29,666 bases of DNA from the NCBI GenBank assembly GCA_964429355.1, contig CAYSCH010000078.1, positions 1-29,666 on the forward strand, read 5' to 3'. How positions within the stretch are numbered: the first letter of the stretch is position 1; every line of letters begins with the position of its first letter. The position numbers and the translations under genes were made by a program. This document shows, piece after piece, positions 1 to 6,145 of the stretch. The notes beneath the pieces were generated by a model. That model was given only the letters and a program-made list of their open reading frames with translations. It searched no databases and was not told the origin of the DNA. This DNA is from JAAYAY01 sp964429355. Lineage in GTDB: Bacteria; Planctomycetota; Planctomycetia; Pirellulales; Thermoguttaceae.

Positions 1-54
1 CCTGCTCCCTGCTCCCTGCTCCCTGCTCCCTGCTCCCTGCTCCCTGCTCCCTGC
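1..54. repeat. CCTGCTC heptamer tandem repeat
   Basis: Seven perfect copies of CCTGCTC plus a partial copy CCTGC run from the first base, so the array may extend beyond the window. The copies are identical and contiguous with no spacers, so this is a microsatellite-type array and not CRISPR. The unit length of seven is not a multiple of three, and no reading frame crosses it convincingly. Confidence 0.95.
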
Positions 55-403
55 CAATTCCCGACCGCCAAGGGCTGATGCCTACACATCATCACCAGGT
101 TTTGGCACATACCTCACAAAGGTGGCAAACACTTGCGCTTCGACACAACTCTCTAACCACGCATTACCAGATGACTTACACCCTCCCCGCTCGCCCAAGT
201 CTTGTTTTGGATCACACGCGCACCGCGTTCCAAAACTATCCTGTTCACACCACCAATAAAACACTTTTGGCCCCGATCTTTCCATGTTCCAGTTCTTGTT
301 GCTGACGATCTGCCGCTGGAATTCGGCAAAGTCGCAGGGGCCGGCATCCTGCGCTTGGCCCGGACTGCCGTGGCATGCGGCGCCGGGCCTGGAAGTCGAA
401 GAC
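55..403. other. Intergenic stretch without a recognisable gene
   Basis: This stretch lies between the heptamer array and the DUF4058 remnant. It is less GC-rich than its surroundings. Open frames exist on both strands, the longest minus-strand one ending at 82, but their translations are Cys/Trp-rich and match nothing I recognise. I see no promoter or terminator I would defend. Confidence 0.4.
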
Positions 404-892
404 CTACCGTGGGGTGGTTTCTTCAATCACCCCGCGCCAACGCTGTGGTACGCCCGACCAAGCCCGGTCGTACGTCGCCTCCAACGGTACCGGCACGTAG
501 ACCTCCGGCGTCAGAAAGAGGGGCATGTCGATCAGTGTCGTGCCGACCGACAGAGGCTCGATGAAGGCCGTCACGGTCGAGCGGACGGCGTAGGAGACCA
601 GAGTCAGAGGTTTGCCGGGAGGGGCCTCGAAGTTTCCCGGCATGAGGCGCCGCCAGATCTCCCCGTGCATGCCGTCGGGGTCGAAACGTCCGGGGGGCAA
701 CGGGTCCACGATCATCACGTGGATACCCTCGCGCAACGCGGCGATCACCTTGTCGATGAAGTCGTCCAGCCGCTTGTTTGCCGGCGAGACGATTTCGAGG
801 AGGGCCACCACGCGGTCTCCGGACACGTGGCGGATGACAATCGTCCGCTGTCTCGCCAGATAGAAATGGAGATCCCTCACCAGACCCGGACC
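404..892 (-). pseudogene. 5'-truncated DUF4058-family remnant
   Basis: The C-terminal half of a DUF4058-type protein is open on the minus strand. It includes the stretch RDLHFYLARQRTIVIRH, the motif EIVSPANKR, a MHGEIWRRL segment and an ending around PEVYVPVPLEATYDRAW. These resemble DUF4058 proteins, which are abundant in planctomycetes and of unknown function. The frame stays open up to 1306, but upstream of about 892 its translation is low-complexity and lies antisense-frame over the protease gene, so the normal N-terminal half is absent. The simplest reading is a remnant left when a deletion joined the DUF4058 3' end to the protease 3' end. A short expressed protein cannot be excluded. 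Confidence 0.65.
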
Positions 893-2070
893 CGGCGGCG
901 GACGGGCCTGCGGCGGCGACGCTTTACCGGCTGCAATTGAATGGCGCCGAAGACCTTCACGCTGTGGAAGACCACCGCCAGCAAGCCGAGAATCGCCAGA
1001 AAGTTTTTCGCCTGTTCCGGTCGTGTCGCTCCCAGTAAATCCAGCCAGCGGGTCGGGATCTCTGCGGGCGGAGATCCCACCGCCGGAGCAATTGGACCGA
1101 CGCCAGCAATCGAAGCGATATCCGTCGACGCCGTCTCGCGGACAACCGCTTGACCCCAGTTGTTTTCGATCGTCGGGCCGACGGGAATGGCGCCCTCGTC
1201 CGAGCTCTGTTCTTCGGCGGGAGCGGGAATCGACGCCAAGGGCATCGAGCGCCGCGGCGGCGGTTGGCCGCCCTGCTCTGAGAACCCGTCCGCGCTCGGC
1301 TTCCAAGTCGAATCGGCCAGCCCGCTCCCCCGCGTCATCGCCACTTCGGTCGCAGGCCTCCGCGGCGATTCGGGCATCATTGCCGGCGTGGGAAGATCCT
1401 CGGCAATCATCGTATCGGTCGACGGGCTGGACAGGGTGTCAAACCGCGGGGCGACCGAGTTCAGAAACCAGGCCACACGTCCGCAGTGGCTGCCGGCCGT
1501 TCGGCCCCGCGCGGCCCCAAACAAGACGCCCGCCAGTTCGCCACGGTCGTTGAAGATCGGGCCCCCCGAATCGCCATCCCGCGCCGAGGTAGAAAGCTCG
1601 AACATCTCGTAGGGATGATTGCCCCCCGGAGAAATGTACTGGAGGCAACGTCCCGAGGACGAACGGTACTTGCCCGATCCGTAGCCGGCGATCGAGAGCG
1701 AGTCTTCGAGCTGGGGCGGACGTTGAGACAACGGCACCGGCTCCACATTGGGGCGCCAGATGGCCAGCGCCGCCAGGTCCCAGTCGGCGTCCGTTCCGAG
1801 CACGGAGGCCCCCGACCGGAACCCGTCGGGAAAGATTACGTTGATCGGCCCGCGGGCGTCGCGAACCACGTGCCAGTTGGTCACAACCATGCCGTGCCGT
1901 CCACGGGCGGCCACCAGAGTGCCGGTGCCCAGCGACATGGTCTGCCCCTCCGAAACCACCACGCGCACTACGGCCGGATGGGGTTGATCTGTCGCCAGAC
2001 CACTCCACAGATCAGCGGCTGCTTGTAACGTTGTGCCCAGAAGCACAATCAGGGGCAATAGGTATTTCAC
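877..2070 (-). CDS. Membrane-anchored trypsin-like serine protease
   Basis: From the GTG at 2070 this encodes 397 residues. A hydrophobic signal segment (residues 1-19, KYLLPLIVLLGTTLQAAAD) suggests export. A trypsin-fold domain follows, with the catalytic triad visible as His67 (TNWHVV), Asp98 (DWDLA) and Ser168 (GDSGGP). A Pro/Ser-rich linker of roughly 100 residues leads to a C-terminal hydrophobic helix (AKNFLAILGLLAVVF) and a very basic tail, so the protein is probably anchored with the protease domain outside the cytoplasm. The frame is open further upstream to 2271, but that part overlaps the small gene ahead and lacks a signal peptide at its start, so I prefer GTG 2070. It is last in a three-gene operon. 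Substrate is unknown. The basic tail may derive from the junction with the DUF4058 remnant. Confidence 0.8.
   Translation of the reverse strand: MKYLLPLIVLLGTTLQAAADLWSGLATDQPHPAVVRVVVSEGQTMSLGTGTLVAARGRHGMVVTNWHVVRDARGPINVIFPDGFRSGASVLGTDADWDLAALAIWRPNVEPVPLSQRPPQLEDSLSIAGYGSGKYRSSSGRCLQYISPGGNHPYEMFELSTSARDGDSGGPIFNDRGELAGVLFGAARGRTAGSHCGRVAWFLNSVAPRFDTLSSPSTDTMIAEDLPTPAMMPESPRRPATEVAMTRGSGLADSTWKPSADGFSEQGGQPPPRRSMPLASIPAPAEEQSSDEGAIPVGPTIENNWGQAVVRETASTDIASIAGVGPIAPAVGSPPAEIPTRWLDLLGATRPEQAKNFLAILGLLAVVFHSVKVFGAIQLQPVKRRRRRPVRRRVRVW
1055..1078. repeat. 8-bp inverted repeat GGGATCTC/GAGATCCC
   Basis: Perfect arms GGGATCTC (1055-1062) and GAGATCCC (1071-1078) flank an 8-nt GC-rich loop. 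The element lies inside the linker-coding part of the protease gene, so it is translated. It resembles the other short GC-rich palindromes in this window and may be a copy of a dispersed element. Confidence 0.45.
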
Positions 2071-2087
2071 GCCTTCTACACTTGTGA

Positions 2088-2264
2088 TTATCCGTTTTGG
2101 CCGGCAAGTCCCGTGGGCGAATCCCACGGGGTGGTGACACATCGGAGGGGCGCGTTCTGTTCCGCACGGCGCCGGGACTCGTTCCGGACGATCCGTTCGA
2201 GCAACTCGCGGCGGAGTTGCTGCAGCTTCTCGTCGCGCGGCGGACGCTTTTCGTCGGTTTTCAT
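2088..2264 (-). CDS. Small basic hypothetical protein
   Basis: A 58-residue protein starting MKTDEKRPPRDEK, with a charged, probably helical first half (LQQLRRELLERIVRNESRRR) and no membrane segment or known motif. The ATG at 2264 lies 7 nt after the stop of the ribbon-helix-helix gene, and the next gene starts 17 nt after its stop, so translational coupling is likely. A longer frame from 2282 would overlap the upstream gene. Its position between a DNA-binding protein and a protease is the only clue to function. The 2110-2130 palindrome lies inside its 3' half. I do not recognise the family, and the gene could be a non-coding spacer. Confidence 0.45.
   Translation of the reverse strand: MKTDEKRPPRDEKLQQLRRELLERIVRNESRRRAEQNAPLRCVTTPWDSPTGLAGQNG
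2110..2130. repeat. Palindrome CCCGTGGG-N5-CCCACGGG
   Basis: Perfect 8-bp arms flank a 5-nt centre CGAAT. It overlaps the 3' part of the small basic ORF. The core CGTGGG/CCCACG recurs at 10449-10465 and, shortened, at 5892-5907, which suggests a dispersed short palindrome family. Confidence 0.5.
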
Positions 2265-2271
2265 GATCCAC

Positions 2272-2517
2272 TCAGGCGGCAATCGGACGGCCGCCCTTGA
2301 GCTCCTCGGTTCGGGGGGGAAACTCCTCGCCGCTGTTGTAGGTCTCCTTCAGACGCGACAGCTCCGTACGCAGGGCCTGCTCGACCAGACGCGTGAGCGT
2401 CAATCGGAGCGGGTAACCGGCCAGATAAACCGTTGCATTTCGGGCCTCGTCGAGAAGATCGGCTCGCAGGTAGAGGGTGGCACGAATCTTGCCCTGGTTC
2501 ACATTGGCCGACGGCAT
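2272..2517 (-). CDS. Ribbon-helix-helix-like DNA-binding protein
   Basis: An 81-residue protein. The segment KIRATLYLRADLLDEARNATVYL followed by LTLTRLVEQALRTELSRL has the pattern of a ribbon-helix-helix fold: a beta strand, a helix with a small turn, and a second amphipathic helix. Such proteins are usually repressors, antitoxins or partition-site binders. The start could be ATG 2517 or GTG 2523 two codons upstream; a GGAGG lies 7 nt ahead of the GTG, which makes it a real alternative. It heads the operon with the small basic protein and the protease, so autoregulation of that operon is plausible but inferred. No toxin partner is recognisable. Confidence 0.65.
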   Translation of the reverse strand: MPSANVNQGKIRATLYLRADLLDEARNATVYLAGYPLRLTLTRLVEQALRTELSRLKETYNSGEEFPPRTEELKGGRPIAA

Positions 2518-2578
2518 GGTCACGTCAAATCCTCCGCGCACACTTTTTGGGCCCGAAGGCACGGAAAGCAGCAGCTCC

Positions 2579-2601
2579 AAAAACGTCTGACGTTTTCAGA
2601 C
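2579..2601 (-). terminator. Candidate intrinsic terminator after the CinA fusion gene
   Basis: Read on the minus strand, GTCTGA (2601-2596), a 5-nt loop and TCAGAC (2590-2585) form a 6-bp stem followed directly by GTTTTT. A second hairpin, TCGGGCG/CGCCCGA with a 7-nt loop (2614-2634), lies just upstream. Both follow the minus-strand fusion gene, and the T-rich run is next to the first stem. Confidence 0.4.
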
Positions 2602-2870
2602 CTTTAAGAGGTTTCGGGCGTCGCCCACGCCCGACTGCAGAGATCGCCTATTGGCCAAGTAGGTCTTCCCAGGGAGATTGACCGGCAAGACCCGCAAACT
2701 TTGCCCCCGCCGAACAAGTTCGAGCGTTTGAGATGAAGCCGCAATCCGCGTTCCCGCAGAGGGTTTGCTTGGACGCCCCACAGAAATGCCCGGTATGCCG
2801 CCGCTTCGAACGCGGGGGTGGCCTCGTGTATGTGAAGATATCCCCTCGCCCATGCCCTCCGGAACTGGTG

Positions 2871-4028
2871 CTAACCGCTCGACTTTCTTGAGAATCGTTC
2901 CTGGCGGCGAATCTCCGTCGAAGAAACGTCCTGGTGGAACTGCGATTCGGGGATCTCCCGGCAGATCGATGCCAGCGGACTCGGTAAGTCCAGATCGCCC
3001 AGTCGGATAAAGCTGCCGCCGATCGAGCGGCCAAAGACGAGGAATCGGCAGCCTCGCCCGGCGATCTCCTCGATCACTTTCAGGCATGCCGCTTCACTTC
3101 CAAGATAATAACGGGGAGCGGCAACTCGGCGCAACGTGTCGACTCCCACCACGAACGTCACCCCCGGAAACAACCTCGCCTTTTCCACAAACGTGGGAGC
3201 CCGGGAAAGCCAGATGTTGTCTTCCGCCTGGAATTGGCTGACCCGGTTGCTGATTTCTATGTAATCCAGAGGCGGCTTGTCAACGTTCAGGATCGAAATC
3301 TCATAGTCGACCCGCGTACCGAGGATCTCGGCAGCTACCCGAGCCATCTCCGTGTGACCGACATGGATCGGGTTGAAGGCCCCCGGGAAAAGGACACGGG
3401 CCTGGCCCCGCATCGCAGCCGATTCGTCGTGAAGAATTGCCTCGCGTTTACCCAGAAGCAGGTCGCACCAGGCGGGAGACGCCGCCTTTTCCTGCCGAAC
3501 CACGGTTTCCCCTTCCAGCAGCTCCGGCGGAGTCTCTTGTGTCAGGCCGCAGATTTCGGCCACCAAATTCAGAACCAGTGCGGAAGAAATCGCTTCTTCT
3601 TCGGGCCGGGTACGCCGATCCTTCATTAATTTGACCGATTGAACGATCGTCTGATCGACTGTCTGGACGGCTGTGTGGATCCGATGAGGGCCCCGCTTCG
3701 GACTGTCCGAAGCAAGCGACGCCGTGACCCCCACGCCCGCCAACGGGTATCCTTCCGGACTCTCGTATTCGCAAGCCCGCAGGAAAGCCGACATCGCCAT
3801 CGCGCGAGCGGTCCGGGCCGAGCAGAATTGGTCGGGACGCCCACCCAACCACCGGCACAACGCCTGCTGCGAGTAGGGAACGACCGCCTCCAGAACCGTT
3901 CGCGACGCACCCGGAACGGAGAGCAGTTCGCAAAGTGTCTCGCTGCCCCCTCCCGAGAAGGAGAGGACCAGGCGGGTCATCGAATTGTGAATCTGCCGCA
4001 CAAGCGGTTCAAACCTGGGCCTGCTCAT
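2871..4028 (-). CDS. CinA C-terminal-like / nicotinate-NMN adenylyltransferase-like fusion protein
   Basis: A 385-residue protein with two parts. Residues about 5-165 resemble the CinA C-terminal (NMN amidase, PncC) fold: LVLSFSGGGSETL, LLSVPGASRTVLEAVVPYS and GVGVTASLAS correspond to family blocks, although the usual ESCTGG start is altered to SFSGGG. Residues about 208-380 form a nucleotidyltransferase domain with FPGAFNPIHVGH (HxGH at 222-225) and a C-terminal SSTEIR motif. Known CinA-C enzymes convert NMN to NaMN, and this transferase family makes NaAD or NAD, so the fusion could recycle NMN. The diverged first active site makes that uncertain. The ATG at 4028 is chosen because the upstream extension to 4313 crosses the divergent intergenic region. 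It is transcribed divergently from the coiled-coil gene. Confidence 0.75.
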   Translation of the reverse strand: MSRPRFEPLVRQIHNSMTRLVLSFSGGGSETLCELLSVPGASRTVLEAVVPYSQQALCRWLGGRPDQFCSARTARAMAMSAFLRACEYESPEGYPLAGVGVTASLASDSPKRGPHRIHTAVQTVDQTIVQSVKLMKDRRTRPEEEAISSALVLNLVAEICGLTQETPPELLEGETVVRQEKAASPAWCDLLLGKREAILHDESAAMRGQARVLFPGAFNPIHVGHTEMARVAAEILGTRVDYEISILNVDKPPLDYIEISNRVSQFQAEDNIWLSRAPTFVEKARLFPGVTFVVGVDTLRRVAAPRYYLGSEAACLKVIEEIAGRGCRFLVFGRSIGGSFIRLGDLDLPSPLASICREIPESQFHQDVSSTEIRRQERFSRKSSG

Positions 4029-4242
4029 ACCGGTAATTCTCGCGGAAATCTCCCACTTGGACGAGGGGTAGGCCCAAGAGTTTTGGAAAAACTCAAAGAT
4101 TTCCCAGCCCTGGGCGAATAGATGTCCAGACACGCCGTACCAACCACATATTGGGGCGGCGAAATTCCGAAAAAATCGACCGTCCGCGAAGCGACGGACG
4201 ATGCAATTCACCCCACTTTCCGGCACTCTGGAGGAAATCGCG

Positions 4243-5040
4243 ATGATCAAGAAGGCAATCATTGGAACAGCAATCACCTTGATGCTGGGGCTCTTTTTCT
4301 TTGGCCGCGACATGGTCAGCTATGTCAACACCTCGGCCAAGTACATGAAAGACTCGGTCAAGGACAATGTGCCCACCCATTTCCAGATTGAAAGGGCACG
4401 GAACATGATCGCCGATCTCGGACCCGAGATCCAGAAGAACATGCTCGCCATCGCTCGCGAAGAGGTCGATGTGGCCCAGATCGAGAAGCAGATCGCCGAC
4501 ACCGAAGCCCGACTGGCCGACCAGAAACAGGACGTCCTCCGGCTTCGAACCGACCTGTCGACCGGCAAGGAGGTCTTCACCTATGGTCGCCGGGCCTACA
4601 CGGTTGACCAGGTCAAACTCGATCTCTCCAACCGTTTTGAACGTTACCAGACCGGCGAGAAGACTCTCAAGAGTCTCCAGGAAAAATTCAACGCCCGCAG
4701 CAACGCCCTCGCGGCGGCTCAGGAAAAGCTCCAGGCATTGATGTCGGCCAAGGCCGATCTCGAAGCCGAAATCGAGAGCCTCGAAGCCCAGGCCGAGATG
4801 GTCGCGGCTGCTGAAGCGGCGAATGCCTATCACTTCGACGAAAGCAAGTTGGGCCGCGTCCGTCAACTGGTCTCCGAACTGAAGACACGACTCGACGTTG
4901 CGGCTCGGGTGGCGAACTCCGAGAACTACTACAGCGGTCAGATCCAGTTGGAGGAGGAGGCTCCCGAGAACATTACCGATCGAGTGTCGGAGTACTTCCA
5001 CCTCGACCAGCCCGAGTCCGCGAGTGTCGCCTTGGACTGA
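4243..5040 (+). CDS. Membrane-anchored coiled-coil protein
   Basis: 265 residues from the ATG at 4243, which has GGAGG about 8 nt upstream; the frame opens earlier at 4201 without such a site. Residues 3-22 (KKAIIGTAITLMLGLFFFG) form a single N-terminal membrane segment. The rest is highly charged and helical, with long coiled-coil stretches (about 60-125 and 140-215) rich in Glu, Ala, Lys and Gln. It resembles uncharacterised planctomycete proteins that sit beside FHA or kinase genes, and distantly PspA-type coiled coils. The role is unknown; a membrane-tethered scaffold is inferred from architecture and its place at the head of the signalling block. Confidence 0.75.
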   Translation: MIKKAIIGTAITLMLGLFFFGRDMVSYVNTSAKYMKDSVKDNVPTHFQIERARNMIADLGPEIQKNMLAIAREEVDVAQIEKQIADTEARLADQKQDVLRLRTDLSTGKEVFTYGRRAYTVDQVKLDLSNRFERYQTGEKTLKSLQEKFNARSNALAAAQEKLQALMSAKADLEAEIESLEAQAEMVAAAEAANAYHFDESKLGRVRQLVSELKTRLDVAARVANSENYYSGQIQLEEEAPENITDRVSEYFHLDQPESASVALD

Positions 5041-5207
5041 CAGGGCCAGCCATAGCTTGTCGGAGAGTGAGTGGCTCCATGGTGACAACCAAATCTGTGC
5101 GCCGTGGGTCGTCGCATGAGGGAAACGATGCTAGGACGTTTCTCTCCGCGGCGGCCCCGTCGCGCGTTTTGGGGGTCATCGAAAGACGTTATCTTGGATG
5201 TGCCACA

Positions 5208-5843
5208 ATGATCAGATTCTCGCATCTCTTTCAGGACCGATCGGCAATGGGTGCTTCGACTGGCTCAAACGACAGGTTTCTGCTCTGGATCGATGCGGTC
5301 GGCGGATACTGGGTCACCATGGCCGACCAGGTTGTGATCGGTCAGCCGACGGCCGATGTGGATGTCCCCATCCTCGGGGATATTTCGAAACGTCACGCCC
5401 GCATCTGCCGCGACGGCGAGGGTTACCTCATTGAGGCCGAACGCCCGGTTCATGTCAACGGACAGGCCGTCCGAGGACGCACGACGCTCAGCGATCGGGC
5501 AATCATCCGCTTGGGCGACCGGGTAGAACTGTGCTTTCGCCGGCCCCATGCCTTGAGTGCCACCGCTCGGCTCGAATTCGTCTCCGGACATCGAACCCAG
5601 CCCTCGTCCGATGCCGTGCTGCTGATGGCGGAAACATGCGTCCTCGGGCCCAGCCGACACAGTCATGTGGTTTGCCCAAACTGGCCCAGCGAGGTCGTTG
5701 TATTCCGTCGGGCGGGGGAGTTGTACTGCCGAACCTCGGGGACGATCGAGATCGACGGCACGGTAACCCCCCGAAGGGGACTTATCACACGCAACTCCCG
5801 CATTCAGGGGGACCAGTTCTCGTTCAGCCTGGAAGCGATCTAG
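5208..5843 (+). CDS. FHA-domain protein
   Basis: 211 residues from the ATG at 5208; the frame is open to 5067, but that part has poor coding character. Residues about 25-110 match a forkhead-associated domain: VIGQPTADVDVPI, then GDISKRHARI (the Ser-x-x-His core) and HVNGQAV (the Asn-Gly core). FHA domains bind phosphothreonine peptides. The second half (about 120-205) appears to repeat the fold in degenerate form (CVLGPSRHSHVVCP and EIDGTVT). There is no membrane segment. The Ser/Thr kinase gene lies 302 nt downstream, so it is a natural candidate to supply the phosphorylated partner. That link is inference. Confidence 0.8.
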   Translation: MIRFSHLFQDRSAMGASTGSNDRFLLWIDAVGGYWVTMADQVVIGQPTADVDVPILGDISKRHARICRDGEGYLIEAERPVHVNGQAVRGRTTLSDRAIIRLGDRVELCFRRPHALSATARLEFVSGHRTQPSSDAVLLMAETCVLGPSRHSHVVCPNWPSEVVVFRRAGELYCRTSGTIEIDGTVTPRRGLITRNSRIQGDQFSFSLEAI

Positions 5844-6145
5844 GCACGGTCTGACGACAACCCGTATTTCAACGACTACAATAGGAGGGAACGTGGAGAT
5901 CTCCACGCAGGGTACGAGCCAGGTCTCTAAGAAACAGGGGCTCCCGGGTGGGACTGGGACGATCCGGCCGGTTTTCCTGATTTCCTCCCAAGATTGGTCA
6001 TCGGAGAGCGAATAAGTGAATGAGCGGAAGTGGTGTCCGATCACCTTTTCCGTGCGTTCAGTCCAGCTTCGATTCCGGTGACGCGACGGAGAGACTGCCT
6101 CCCAGGCGGTGTCCGGCGAAGAAACCGGCCGTTGGGAGAGAACCC
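5844..6145 (+). other. FHA-kinase spacer with possible 40-residue ORF
   Basis: This 302-nt spacer holds the palindrome at 5892-5907 and a possible small ORF. The ORF starts at GTG 5893 and ends at TAA 6013-6015, giving 40 residues beginning VEISTQGTSQVSKK. Its start is preceded by GGAGGG at near-ideal distance, which is stronger than most sites here. Its translation is not recognisable. It could be a leader peptide or chance. Confidence 0.3.
5892..5907. promoter_or_regulatory. Perfect 16-nt palindrome CGTGGAGATCTCCACG
   Basis: A perfect dyad without a central loop lies between the FHA and kinase genes, just after a GGAGGG purine run. It could be a repressor operator or a member of the dispersed CGTGG/CCACG palindromes also seen at 2110 and 10449. 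Confidence 0.4.

Noticed and set aside
1..54. CRISPR-like array from the repeated units
   Set aside because: Units are contiguous 7-mers with no unique spacers.
82..426. Minus-strand 114-codon frame next to the DUF4058 remnant
   Set aside because: No start site or domain; Cys/Trp-rich composition unlike neighbouring genes.
893..1306. N-terminal half of the DUF4058 frame as part of a complete protein
   Set aside because: It overlaps the protease gene on the same strand in another frame, and its translation is Arg/Gly/Ser low complexity.
6020..6145. Kinase start at ATG 6020
   Set aside because: ATG 6146 has a better-spaced GGGAG, and the added 42 residues look non-conserved.
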